64,000 nucleotides of DNA. Source: CAWBYL01 sp963793025 (lineage in GTDB: Bacteria > Actinomycetota > Acidimicrobiia > Acidimicrobiales > Acidimicrobilacustridaceae). Positions 9,272 through 17,307 of the stretch are shown piece by piece (position 1 is the stretch's first letter; each line of letters starts with the position of its first letter). The DNA lies in contig CAWBYL010000006.1 of assembly GCA_963793025.1 (NCBI GenBank), forward strand, positions 1,426,001 through 1,490,000, in the 5' to 3' direction. Made by a program: the position numbers and the translations under genes. Below the pieces are notes generated by a model, which was not told where the DNA came from, ran no database searches, and saw only the letters and a list, made by a program, of their open reading frames with translations.

Positions 9272-10222
9272 TCAGGGCCTCGGCGGAGCGAAGCGGATGT
9301 CGAGCGACCGCAGGTAGGTGTGGAGCCCGGCGTCCTGGATCGGGATGATGGTGGCCGGCGCGCCGCTCTCGTTGTGATGGGCGTGCCACAGGCCGGGCGG
9401 GGTCACGAAGGCGCCGCCGGGCTCCCAGTCGACGCGAACGGGATCGATGATCTCTCCCGACGGGTCGAGGGAGCGGCCGACGAGCGAGTAGCAGCCGGGC
9501 TCGCACGTCCCGACCAGGTCCAGGGCGACGGACTGGTGTCGGTGCGGTCGTTGCACGGCGTCCACCGGGAGCAGTCCGTACATGGCCCACAGGACGTGGG
9601 TGGCGGTCTGGGTCGCGTCGTTCGGGGCGGTGTTGAGCAGCACGGCCAGCCGGTTGCGGTCGGTGGCGTGGGGCGCGGCCTCGATGGCGGCGAGCTCGCC
9701 CTGCACCCGGGCCGCCGGGAAGCGAGTGGCCTCGAACCGGTCGGCGACCGGAGCGACCCCCAGGTACCGCAGGAGCGGCTCGTCGGTCACCCAGTAGAGG
9801 GTGGCGTCCCGGTCGGCGCGGTGGACGCTGGCGCACGACGCGGGCAGCACGAAGAAGTCGCCGTCGGCCCACGCCAGCGCCCGGCCGTCGACCGTCGTGG
9901 TGCCGGCGCCGGAGACGACGAAGTACAGCTCCGAGGTGGCGACCGGGGCGGTGGTGACCTCGGCGCCCGGGGCGATGCGGACGAACGAGGCGCACAGTGC
10001 CGGCGACGTGGCCGGCCCGTCGGCCAGGCCGAGGGAGGCAGACAGGTCGAAGGGGATGATTCCGGTCGTCACCCCTCGGTGGCGGGCGGCGGGGAACCGC
10101 TCGAGGGGGATGGCCGGGATGTGTCCCGAGCCGACCGGGTTGGCCGCCCGGCTGTACTCGAAGTACCGGGCGTCGCCCGACCAGTCCTCTACCGCCTCTC
10201 CGACGATCAGCGCAGGTTCCAT
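9272..10222 (-). CDS. Bicupin protein, gentisate 1,2-dioxygenase-like fold
   Basis: A 316-residue protein with two cupin barrels. The first (about residues 90-150) has SELYFVVSGAG and DGDFFVLPA but lacks the usual His pair; the second (about 215-300) has PHRHQSVALD and PPGLWHAHHNE, which could bind a metal. The order resembles ring-cleaving bicupins, but a dioxygenase role is inference. The frame is open upstream into moaC; I start it at the ATG at 10222 (MEPALIVG), because longer versions overlap the divergent moaC gene. Confidence 0.7.
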   Translation of the reverse strand: MEPALIVGEAVEDWSGDARYFEYSRAANPVGSGHIPAIPLERFPAARHRGVTTGIIPFDLSASLGLADGPATSPALCASFVRIAPGAEVTTAPVATSELYFVVSGAGTTTVDGRALAWADGDFFVLPASCASVHRADRDATLYWVTDEPLLRYLGVAPVADRFEATRFPAARVQGELAAIEAAPHATDRNRLAVLLNTAPNDATQTATHVLWAMYGLLPVDAVQRPHRHQSVALDLVGTCEPGCYSLVGRSLDPSGEIIDPVRVDWEPGGAFVTPPGLWHAHHNESGAPATIIPIQDAGLHTYLRSLDIRFAPPRP

Positions 10223-10254
10223 CGCCTCCCAGTCTGGCCCAGCCGGCGGCGATC

Positions 10255-10260
10255 TACACT
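10255..10260 (+). promoter_or_regulatory. -10 box of moaC (leaderless type)
   Basis: TACACT ends 8 nt before the moaC ATG, so transcription would begin at or next to the start codon. Confidence 0.5.
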
Positions 10261-10268
10261 CGGCCGCC

Positions 10269-10844
10269 ATGTCTGATCGTGGACTCACGCACCTCGACCC
10301 CCTCGGTCGGGCCCGGATGGTCGATGTCACCCCGAAGGAGGTCACCCACCGCCGGGCGATCGCCCGAGGACGGGTGTACATGGAGTCGGAGACCACCTCC
10401 CTCGTCGCCCGAGGGGCGGTGAGCAAGGGGGACGTGCTGGCCGTGGCCCGGGTCGCCGGCATCCAGGCGGCCAAGCGGGCCCCTGATCTCATCCCGTTGT
10501 GCCACCCCCTGCTGGTCGGCTCGGTCTTCGTGAACTTCCGGATCGAGGATCGCTTCATCGAGGTCGAGGCCCAGGTGGAGACCGTCGACCGGACCGGAGT
10601 CGAGATGGAGGCACTGACGGCATGCACCGTCGCCGCCCTCACGATCTATGACATGTGCAAGTCGGCCGATCGGACGATGGTCATCGGCGACGTGGCCTTG
10701 TGGGAGAAGACGGGCGGACGGTCCGGGACCTACCGGCGCGACCCCCTCGCCGAGTACGGCGAGGACCCGAACGACGCGCCCGCGTTCGGTGCGCTGAGCG
10801 ACACCGACCTGGACTCCGGCCTCGAGGGCGACCTCGACATCTGA
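10269..10844 (+). CDS. moaC: Cyclic pyranopterin monophosphate synthase
   Basis: MoaC converts the MoaA product to cyclic pyranopterin monophosphate. The conserved LIPLCHPLLV at about residue 77 and the region around MEALTACTVAALTIYDMCK are intact. At 191 residues it is longer than the usual 160 or so, because of an acidic C-terminal tail (about residues 160-191). Unlike moeA and moaA, it shows no frame problem. It is divergent from the bicupin gene with a 46-bp gap. Confidence 0.93.
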   Translation: MSDRGLTHLDPLGRARMVDVTPKEVTHRRAIARGRVYMESETTSLVARGAVSKGDVLAVARVAGIQAAKRAPDLIPLCHPLLVGSVFVNFRIEDRFIEVEAQVETVDRTGVEMEALTACTVAALTIYDMCKSADRTMVIGDVALWEKTGGRSGTYRRDPLAEYGEDPNDAPAFGALSDTDLDSGLEGDLDI

Positions 10845-11007
10845 GCCGTTCGGCCCAGGGGCTGCTGGACCGCGCCATCTCGTCGTAGTAGAACCGTAAT
10901 GTTCTTTGACGATCCCTCCGGACCTCGTTGGGCAGCCAGGCGTCGGTATCCACCACCGAGGCAGCGCCCACCGTTACGGTCCCTGACACCGAAGGCAGGC
11001 GCGGAGC

Positions 11008-11541
11008 GTGACACTCGTGGTGCTGTTCATCCTCGCTGTTGTGTGGGCGGTGTACCTGATCTCCTGGGTCCGTTCACGCACCGAGCATCGCAGGGTCAAC
11101 TCGATCAACTCGTTCTCCAAGCACCTGTCGACGCTGGAGCGCACGACCCCCGGGCGGCGCCCCGCCCCGGCGGCCGGTGCGGTCGGCGGCGGCGTGGTGA
11201 TGGCCAACCGGCCCCCGGCGCTGTCCTCGGCCAAGAAGCGTCGTCGTGACATCCTCGTCGGCCTGCTCGGCGCCACCGGCGTCACCTTCCTGGCCATGAT
11301 CGTCATGGGCGGCCCGGCCACGTACCTGTTCGGCCTGGCCCTGGTGCTCACCCTCGGCTACGTGGCTCTGCTGGCCACCGTCCAGAAGCGGGCCCTCGAG
11401 CGTCGCACCAAGGTGCGCTACCTCGATCCTGCCGGTCAGGCCCCCGCGGTGTGGGCGGCGGACGAGACGTGGTCGGAAGGTGCCGAGGCGGAGTACGGCA
11501 CCTACGCTCTGCGCCCCGCCTACGCCGTCAACGGCCGCTGA
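11008..11541 (+). CDS. Hypothetical membrane protein
   Basis: A 177-residue protein with a TM segment at residues 2-20, a basic Pro/Ala linker and two more TM segments at about 88-125, then a soluble tail rich in acidic and aromatic residues. The GTG start is preceded by a GGCGCGGAG-type ribosome-binding site. I recognise the general layout from actinobacterial hypotheticals but know no function. Confidence 0.7.
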   Translation: MTLVVLFILAVVWAVYLISWVRSRTEHRRVNSINSFSKHLSTLERTTPGRRPAPAAGAVGGGVVMANRPPALSSAKKRRRDILVGLLGATGVTFLAMIVMGGPATYLFGLALVLTLGYVALLATVQKRALERRTKVRYLDPAGQAPAVWAADETWSEGAEAEYGTYALRPAYAVNGR

Positions 11542-11731
11542 CTCTCGCTCGACGGCCCGTCATCCGCTGACGGCGGGCGATTCGTCGAACCAGGTCCACC
11601 GATCGCACCGCCCGCCCGAAGGAGGGCGGTTCGTCGCGCCGGTCCGTCCCTCTCGGATGGTGGCTCACCTCGTGGGCCAGGACGCACCGAGCGAACCACC
11701 ATCGGGCGTCGTTCGTCGTGGCCACGACCAT
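11528..11731 (-). CDS. Possible remnant with an HExxH motif
   Basis: A 67-residue reverse-strand frame from ATG 11731 contains ARCVLAHEVSHHPRG, where HEVSH fits the HExxH zinc-protease pattern. The context resembles the small actinobacterial ImmA/IrrE-like proteins with TLAHELVHxERG, and GC3 is high around the motif. The usual upstream part is not in the same frame, so this is either a decayed or frameshifted gene or chance. It overlaps the end of the 11008 gene by 14 bp. Confidence 0.3.
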   Translation of the reverse strand: MVVATTNDARWWFARCVLAHEVSHHPRGTDRRDEPPSFGRAVRSVDLVRRIARRQRMTGRRARVSGR

Positions 11732-12044
11732 GTCGGTCCGATGTCGGAGTCGGCGCCCGACGACGGCGCGCGGTGGTCGGCGGTCGCCGCAGAGGTGCCT
11801 GAGCGCCTCTGTGGCCGTGTCTGACGCTGCCGACGGGGTTGTGGGTCCCGCGGGGTCCTCCGTCCACCCTGGGCCGTGTCGACGGACGGCGCCGACGGCC
11901 CGGCGCCGGCGATTCCCAGTGGGCGCGGCCACCCCGATCGGACGTGGGTCGGCCCGGAACGCGCCACAGCGGGCCCGAAGGCCCGCCGTGGATCGCAGTC
12001 GACTGGTCGGTCAGTGCCGTGCCGGAGCGGTGCGGCGCCGACCG
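11542..12044. other. Stretch with no secure gene
   Basis: About 500 bp between a membrane-protein gene and the convergent CAP lipoprotein gene. Apart from the HExxH fragment, no frame has a recognisable product or convincing codon pattern. No strong hairpin is visible. Confidence 0.5.
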
Positions 12045-12518
12045 TCAGGGCTGGTCCATGAACTCCTGGACAACCCAGAAGCGGCCGGCACCGTCACGGG
12101 TGACGCCGATGCCCATGGCGTCGAACGACCGGTCGAGGATGTTGGCCCGGTGGCCCGACGAGTTCATGAAGGCCTGGTGGACCTGATCCATCGAGTAGCC
12201 GTAGCCGACGTTCTCCCCGAGCTTGCGCCACGGGTACCCGATGCCGTCGGGGAGGTACGAGTGCGACAGGCGCTGCTCGGCGGCCAGCCGCTGCGACCAG
12301 CCCTGAGCCTTGAAGTACAGGTCGATGTTGATGCCGAGACTCGGCAATCCGTTCGTGTTCCGTGAGTAGTTCACGAGGTCGGCGCCCCGGTCTTCCTCCG
12401 GACTGCACGCGCTCAGCGTGAGGACGATCACGGCAACGACGGCGGCGATGAAACCAACCCGCAAAGCCGGACGGTGGCGGTGGCTGGGCGAGGAACTGCT
12501 GATCTTCAGGGTCGACAT
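12045..12518 (-). CDS. CAP/SCP-domain lipoprotein
   Basis: A 157-residue protein with a lipoprotein signal ending in LSAC (about residues 18-40), then a bacterial CAP domain: LVNYSRNTNG, LGENVGYG, SSGHRANIL and GRFWVVQEF. Conserved His and Glu residues of the CAP cavity are present. Extracytoplasmic and probably membrane-anchored; the activity of bacterial CAP proteins is mostly unknown. The ATG at 12518 (MSTLKISS) places the signal peptide properly. A longer open frame to 12638 adds an implausible Arg-rich leader. Confidence 0.85.
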   Translation of the reverse strand: MSTLKISSSSPSHRHRPALRVGFIAAVVAVIVLTLSACSPEEDRGADLVNYSRNTNGLPSLGINIDLYFKAQGWSQRLAAEQRLSHSYLPDGIGYPWRKLGENVGYGYSMDQVHQAFMNSSGHRANILDRSFDAMGIGVTRDGAGRFWVVQEFMDQP

Positions 12519-12715
12519 GTTCTCTGTTCTCGGTCGGCGGGGAAGGGTCCTTAAGTTGTAGTCGCCCGAGCGACCACCATGTTGCACTTCCGTGACGGAC
12601 GGACGTGATCCGTCCGGCCCACGAACGTGCGTTCGCATCTCACGCGGGGTGGTCGCGGGCCTGTTTCGCGCCGCCGACGGTCCGGCCGATTTCCGTCACG
12701 GTGAGCGTGTGCGGG

Positions 12716-12721
12716 TATCGT
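12716..12721 (+). promoter_or_regulatory. Possible -10 of the tRNA-Ala gene
   Basis: TATCGT lies 12 nt before the mature 5' end of the tRNA. A TTCCGT sequence 19 nt further upstream is a weak -35. Confidence 0.35.
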
Positions 12722-12733
12722 GGTCAGCCCTGC

Positions 12734-12807
12734 GGGGGTGTAGCTCAGTTGGCTAGAGCGCTACGTTCGCAACGTAGAGGTCGGGAGTTCGATTCTCCTC
12801 ACCTCCA
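12734..12807 (+). tRNA. tRNA-Ala (CGC)
   Basis: A full cloverleaf can be drawn: acceptor GGGGGTG with CACCTCC plus discriminator A; D-arm from GCTC; anticodon stem CTACG/CGTAG around TTCGCAA (anticodon CGC at 12768-12770); T-arm GGGAG-TTCGATT-CTCCT. The G3:U70 wobble, the alanine identity element, is present. CCA is not encoded. It reads GCG codons, which are common in this GC-rich genome. Confidence 0.95.
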
Positions 12808-12836
12808 CCGGTTCGCACCCGGACCAGTGGGATGCG

Positions 12837-12860
12837 AAGGCCCGACTCCGGTCGGGCCTT
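12837..12860 (+). terminator. tRNA terminator hairpin
   Basis: AAGGCCCGAC and GTCGGGCCTT form a perfect 10-bp stem with a 4-nt loop, ending in CTT, 30 nt after the tRNA. Confidence 0.75.
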
Positions 12861-12861
12861 C

Positions 12862-12920
12862 CTCGCGTCCGACGCGATCGGGCCCCTCCGAGGAGGGGCC
12901 CGGTGCTGGTCGGACGCGAG
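12862..12920. terminator. Nested long hairpin between tRNA and thiolase gene
   Basis: CTCGCGTCCGAC (12862-12873) pairs with GTCGGACGCGAG (12909-12920). Inside it, a perfect 11-bp stem (12879-12889 with 12892-12902) has a 2-nt loop. Probably a bidirectional terminator for the tRNA and the convergent thiolase gene. Confidence 0.65.
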
Positions 12921-12942
12921 CGACGGGCTCGTCCGGTCTGGG

Positions 12943-14169
12943 TCAGGCCAGGCGCTCGACGATCATGGCCATGCCCTGGCCGCCGCCGACGCACATCGAC
13001 TCCATGCCGACGGTCTTGCCCGCGTCCTCCAGGCCGTTCAGCAGCGTCGTCATGATGCGGGCCCCGGTCATGCCGAAGGGGTGGCCGAGGGCGATGGCGC
13101 CACCGTTGACGTTGAGCTTGTCCCAGCTCAGGCCGAGGTGCTTGGCCGACGGCACGACCTGGGCGGCGAAGGCCTCGTTGATCTCGACCAGGTCGATGTC
13201 GTCGATCGACATGCCGGCGCGGGCCATGGCCTGGCGGCAGGCCTCGATCGGGCCGAGGCCCATGATCTCGGGATCGAGGGCGCTGACGCCCGACGCGATC
13301 ACCCGGGCGATCGGGGTGAGCCCGAGCTCGCGAGCCCGGGTGTCGCTCATGACGATCACGGCGGCGGCGCCGTCGTTGAGCGGGCAGGCGTTGCCGGCGG
13401 TGACGGTGCCGTCGGGGCGGAACACCGGCTTGAGGCCGGCGAGCTTCTCGACGGTCGTGCCGGCGCGGATGCCGTCGTCCTTGGTGACGGTCACCGCGTT
13501 GCCGTCGGCGTCGACGGTGTCGATGCCGGTGATCTCCCGCTCGAAGAAGCCCCGCTCCTGGGCTGCGGTGGCCCGCTGCTGGGAGAGGGCGGCGAACTCG
13601 TCCTGCTCCTGACGGGAGACGTTCTCGTACTGGGCGACGTTCTCGGCGGTCTGGCCCATGCCGAGGTAGTAGTCGGCGACGTGATCGGCGATCGGGCTCC
13701 ACTTCGGGGCGCCGCCCTCGGCCCGCTCGGCGGTGCGGGCCTCGGCCTCGGCCATGCGCGGGTTGTGGGTTCCGGGGAGGCCGTCGGACATGCCCGACCC
13801 GAACTGGCTGACGGTCTCGACTCCGGCGGCCATGAACACGTCGCCCTCGCCGGCCTTGATGGCATGGGCCGCCATGCGGATCGACTGGAGCGACGAGGAG
13901 CAGTAGCGGTTCACGGTCACGCCGGGGACGTGGCCCATGCCGGCCAGGTCGGAGACGAGGCGGGCGATGTTGTAGCCCTGCATGCCGGCGGGCTGGGCGC
14001 AGCCCAGGATGACGTCTTCGACCGTGCCGGGATCCAGTTCCGGCACCTTGTCCAGCGCCGCGCGGATGATGGTGGCGGCCATGTCGTCGGGACGGACCTT
14101 CGTGAGCGATCCCTTGTGGGCCCGGCCGATGGGGCTGCGGGCGGTGGAGACGATGACGGCTTCGGGCAT
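12943..14169 (-). CDS. Acetyl-CoA C-acyltransferase (thiolase)
   Basis: A 408-residue type I/II thiolase. The nucleophile Cys is in NRYCSSSLQS (about residue 92); the His of GHPFGMTGAR and the second Cys in MCVGGGQGMA complete the active site. Thiolases cleave 3-ketoacyl-CoA in beta-oxidation or condense acetyl-CoA. The motif pattern is closest to FadA-type degradative thiolases; substrate length is not readable. The ATG has a clear AGAGGAG ribosome-binding site. No partner multifunctional subunit is adjacent; a crotonase gene is at 33.2 kb. Confidence 0.92.
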   Translation of the reverse strand: MPEAVIVSTARSPIGRAHKGSLTKVRPDDMAATIIRAALDKVPELDPGTVEDVILGCAQPAGMQGYNIARLVSDLAGMGHVPGVTVNRYCSSSLQSIRMAAHAIKAGEGDVFMAAGVETVSQFGSGMSDGLPGTHNPRMAEAEARTAERAEGGAPKWSPIADHVADYYLGMGQTAENVAQYENVSRQEQDEFAALSQQRATAAQERGFFEREITGIDTVDADGNAVTVTKDDGIRAGTTVEKLAGLKPVFRPDGTVTAGNACPLNDGAAAVIVMSDTRARELGLTPIARVIASGVSALDPEIMGLGPIEACRQAMARAGMSIDDIDLVEINEAFAAQVVPSAKHLGLSWDKLNVNGGAIALGHPFGMTGARIMTTLLNGLEDAGKTVGMESMCVGGGQGMAMIVERLA

Positions 14170-14256
14170 TGGGATTGCTCCTCTGTGCGGGGACGGGCCG
14201 ATGGGGAGGCGCGACGAGCGTCACCCCCAACTGCCCTCGATGGACTCTGTCTATCA

Positions 14257-14266
14257 AGACGCGTCT
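14257..14266. promoter_or_regulatory. Palindromic decamer in the thiolase/isochorismatase gap
   Basis: AGACGCGTCT, with looser symmetry around it, lies in the 165-bp gap between divergent genes. It could be part of a regulator site. Weak on its own. Confidence 0.25.
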
Positions 14267-14334
14267 ACCGAACGGCAACCGCCGGGTGGCGCGCTCGGCG
14301 TGCGCGCCGTCGCGGCCTGGGCTAGAACCGACCG

Positions 14335-14952
14335 ATGGCCGTCGATCTGCACGCACTGCTGGAGCCCACCACCACCGCTGTCGTGACCTCCGAGTGCCAG
14401 ATCGGTGTGCTCGGGCCGGCGAGCGCCCTACCCGAGTTGGCCGAGGCGGCCCGTCCGTCGGCGATCCCCAACGGTGCCCGTCTCGTGCACGGGGCTCGCG
14501 CCGCAGGAGTACAGGTCGTGCACGCCGTGTTCTGGCGCCGGCCGGACAACCGTGGGGGCAACACCAACGGCCGGCTGTTCGCGGTGATGAACCGCACCTC
14601 GCCCCCCATGGAGCCGGGGAGCGAGGCGGCCGAGCCCCTCCCGGAGTTCGGCCACTCGCCCGACGATCTCGTCGTGGGCCGGTACCACGGGCTCGATCCG
14701 ATCGGCGGTACCGACCTCGATCCCATCCTGCGCAACCTGGGTGTGCGCACCGTCGTGGTGGTCGGCGTGTCGGTCAACGTGGCCCTGATGGGGCTCACGA
14801 TCGGTCTGGTCAACCACGGCTACCAGGTCGTCGTCCCCCGTGACGCGGTGGCCGGCGTACCCGCCGAGTACGCCGAGTCGCTCCTCGACAACACCTACAA
14901 GCTGATCGCCAACGTCGTCCACACCGACGACGTCCTCGACGTCTGGGCCTGA
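14335..14952 (+). CDS. Isochorismatase-like protein without the catalytic Cys
   Basis: A 205-residue isochorismatase-fold protein. The family normally uses Asp, Lys and Cys. Here the first site reads VVTSECQIG (Glu for Asp), the middle VVGRYHG (Arg for Lys) and the Cys position VSVNVALMG (Ala). The cysteine-dependent nicotinamidase/N-carbamoyl chemistry is therefore unlikely. Some true isochorismatases (EntB, PhzD) also lack the Cys, so another reaction is possible. Its C-terminal half is well ordered (VVVPRDAVAGVPAEY), which argues for a conserved subfamily. TAGAAC ends 6 nt before the ATG. Confidence 0.8.
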   Translation: MAVDLHALLEPTTTAVVTSECQIGVLGPASALPELAEAARPSAIPNGARLVHGARAAGVQVVHAVFWRRPDNRGGNTNGRLFAVMNRTSPPMEPGSEAAEPLPEFGHSPDDLVVGRYHGLDPIGGTDLDPILRNLGVRTVVVVGVSVNVALMGLTIGLVNHGYQVVVPRDAVAGVPAEYAESLLDNTYKLIANVVHTDDVLDVWA

Positions 14953-15032
14953 CCTCCTCGCCCGTCCGAGGCGGCCGGCGGAGGTGGTGGGTGGACCGCG
15001 TCGTCCGGACCGGGGAGCGACGCGGGCTCGGT

Positions 15033-15038
15033 TAGCCT
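15033..15038 (+). promoter_or_regulatory. -10 box of the tetR-type gene (leaderless type)
   Basis: TAGCCT ends 6 nt before the GTG start at 15045. Confidence 0.5.
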
Positions 15039-15044
15039 CCCCGA

Positions 15045-15713
15045 GTGGCTGAGACGACTGCGATCCCCGAATCCGGCCGTCGTGACGCACCCGATCGGCC
15101 GACCGGTCGGCGGGGCCGGGCCACCCGCCGGAGGTTGTTGGACACCACGGCCGAGCTGCTCGAGACCAGCACCTACCGCGATCTCAAGGTCGTCGACATC
15201 GCCCGCCGGGCGGGCACCTCACCGGCGACCTTCTACCAGTACTTCGCCGACGTCGAGGAGGCCGTGCTGGCCCTGGCCGAGGAGATGGAGTCCGAGGCGG
15301 GCCCCCGTCTGGCCGCGCTGATCGACGACCATCCGTGGGCTGGGCCCGAGGGGCTGGCCACCGCCCTCGCCGTCGCCCGCGGATTCTTCGACCTGTGGGA
15401 GCAGCACCGATCCGTGCTGCGGGTCATCGATCTGGCCAGCTACGAGGGCGACCTGCGTTTCCGCGATCTCCGCACCCGTCTCCTGGGGGAGGCGAGTGGT
15501 GCGTTCGTGCGGGTCCTGTGCGAGCAGGGGGGCGATGCCGACGATCCCGAGATCCTCGCCCAGGCCGGCGTCCTGGTCTCGATGCTGGCCCACGTGTCGG
15601 CTCACCGCGAGGGCCTCGAGCACTGGGGGGCCGGCAGCGCCGACCTCCGTCGCAGCCTCGCCTCGATCCTGTACACGACGATGAGCGGTCAGGTGCCGCC
15701 GTCGGAGGGGTGA
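15045..15713 (+). CDS. TetR/AcrR family transcriptional regulator
   Basis: A 222-residue regulator. A disordered, charged leader of about 23 residues precedes the TetR helix-turn-helix (RRRLLDTTAELL through DIARRAGTSPATFYQYF, about 27-68). The C-terminal ligand domain is not assignable. The target is unknown; the divergent thiolase/isochorismatase region or the palindrome at 21.3 kb are possible but untested targets. Its 3' end overlaps, antisense, a small membrane-protein frame by 25 bp. Confidence 0.9.
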   Translation: MAETTAIPESGRRDAPDRPTGRRGRATRRRLLDTTAELLETSTYRDLKVVDIARRAGTSPATFYQYFADVEEAVLALAEEMESEAGPRLAALIDDHPWAGPEGLATALAVARGFFDLWEQHRSVLRVIDLASYEGDLRFRDLRTRLLGEASGAFVRVLCEQGGDADDPEILAQAGVLVSMLAHVSAHREGLEHWGAGSADLRRSLASILYTTMSGQVPPSEG

Positions 15714-15910
15714 GGGCCAGAGCCCTCCTCGCCGTCGTCGTGGCGGGCCCGATCGGCTATGGATCCCGGTCGGAACAGCGCCCACAGGCAGAGCGCCACC
15801 ACGACGACCACGCCCACCACCAGGGCCGGCCACGCCACCACGGCGGCGATCATGGCGGGCGTCAGCACGTCGGCCACGGTAGACGGCGCACTAGCGTCAC
15901 GGATCTCCAT
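15689..15910 (-). CDS. Small single-span membrane protein
   Basis: A 73-residue frame with one strong hydrophobic segment (about residues 18-46, WPALVVGVVVVVALCLWALF) and a charged C-terminus. No family recognised. The antisense overlap with the TetR gene makes it less certain. Confidence 0.5.
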   Translation of the reverse strand: MEIRDASAPSTVADVLTPAMIAAVVAWPALVVGVVVVVALCLWALFRPGSIADRARHDDGEEGSGPHPSDGGT

Positions 15911-15936
15911 GGACGGTCCTCCCGCCTGAGTCGGCC

Positions 15937-17099
15937 ATGTCGCTGACCACCGCCCCCCTCGTCGCCGACTCGGAGGACGCCGACGAGCCGCGCCCCGGCG
16001 CCGCTTCCTGCCGGGTGCGTGGTTCCCGGTGGTCGTGTACGCCGGGTGGCGCGTGGCGTCCGCGGTGGTGACCTCCCACCTCGGTGGACGGATCGTCGAG
16101 ACCGCCTACAACTACGACGGCGCCCACTACCTGCGGATCCTCCACCTCGGGTACTGGCACCCGCGGCCGATGATGCCCGCCCAGGCGTTCTTCCCCGGCC
16201 TCTCGTGGCTGGCCTCGCCGCTGTACAGCCTGACCGGTTCGGACCTCATCACGGTCCACACGATCGCCACCCTCACCGGCCTGGCCGCCTTCGTGACGGT
16301 CTGGGGCGTCACGAGGGAGTGGACCGACGAGCGGGTCGCGCGCCGGACCGTCGTCCTCCTGGCCGTGTTCCCTTCGTCGTTGTTCTTCTGGGCCTTCTAC
16401 TCCGAGGCGCTGTTCGTCGCTCTCGGAGCGGGGGCGGTGTGGGCTGACCGGCGGGGTCGGCGATGGGTGGCGGCCGCCTGTCTGGCCGGCATCGCCACCA
16501 CCCGCTCCGTCGGCATCCTCGTCCCCGCCGTCATCGTCCTCGCCCGCATCCTCAGGGACCGCCGCGTCGATCGGTGGGCCGTCACCTACGCGCTGGCGGG
16601 GGCGGCAGGCCTGTTGGCCGTGCTGGCCGCCATGCAACGTCAGGTCGGTGACGCCTTCGCCTTCATCGGCGTGCAGGAGGACTGGGGCCGGACCCTGTCG
16701 TGGCCGTGGTCATCGGTGCTGCAGGGCATCGACAACCTCTCGCCCGACAAGGGGACGATCATGGTGCCCGCCATGGTGGCCCGGAGCTTCGACCTCTGGT
16801 GCGTGGGCATCGTGGCCATCGGACTGGGCTACCTGGTCGTCTCCCGCCGACCGAGGTTCCCCGCCGAGGCGTGGATGCTCGGCGTGGCCATGATCCTGCT
16901 GCCGCTGTGCTCCAGCGTCCTGGCCAGCTTCAACCGCTTCACGGTCGCCGACTGGGTGCTGTTCCCGGCCTACGCGTCGCTCCTCGGTCGGTTGCCCACC
17001 TGGTGGCGCCGCGCCGCGATGCTGGCCATCGTGGTGGCGTGCGTGCTCACGGGCTACGCCATGATCGGCCGGTTCTCCGTCGGCCGGTTCGTGGGCTGA
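15937..17099 (+). CDS. Mannosyltransferase-like GT-C membrane protein (PIG-V type)
   Basis: The safe open frame is 16029-17099 (356 residues), a polytopic protein with NYDGAHYLRI in the first outer loop, like the WDG/YDG motif of PIG-V/PIG-M-type mannosyltransferases that use polyprenyl-phosphate mannose. The frame begins inside the first membrane segment at a GTG. Just upstream, ATG 15937 opens a fitting N-terminus (MSLTTAPLVADSED) in another frame, which joins RFLPGAWFPVV with one indel near 16003. I therefore place the start at 15937 with a probable frameshift. Acceptor unknown. Confidence 0.65.
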
Positions 17100-17180
17100 G
17101 GACCCCGCGCCGTTCGGCCCGGCCGGCAGGACCGATACGGACGGCGGGTCCGAGCGGACCGTCGGCCTGCGAGCGCGAGG

Positions 17181-17200
17181 GGGCTGCCATCGAGCAGCCC
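17181..17200 (+). terminator. Hairpin after the mannosyltransferase-like gene
   Basis: GGGCTGC-CATCGA-GCAGCCC, a perfect 7-bp stem just before palindromic repeat A. Confidence 0.5.
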
Positions 17201-17202
17201 GC

Positions 17203-17250
17203 AAACGATGCGCTCGTCGCGTGTTCCAGCACGCGATGAGCGCATCGTTT
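17203..17250. repeat. Dispersed palindrome, copy A
   Basis: Two 21-nt arms with one mismatch (a G-T pair), loop TTCCAG; outer arm AAACGATGCGC. It lies between convergent stops. Confidence 0.8.
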
Positions 17251-17307
17251 CGTCGAGGGGCGGGCGGGTTTCGTCGAGGTGGGGAGGACGGGCCGTGGCG
17301 GCACGGG

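Noticed and set aside
9272..10642. Bicupin extended to 456 residues
   Set aside because: The extra N-terminus is antisense to moaC and Arg/Ser-rich; ATG 10222 gives a normal bicupin.
15031..15075. tRNA-like CCCCGAGTGGCTGAG sequence
   Set aside because: Looks like the D-arm of a tRNA-Leu/Ser, but no acceptor or anticodon stem can be paired; it includes the tetR-type gene's start.
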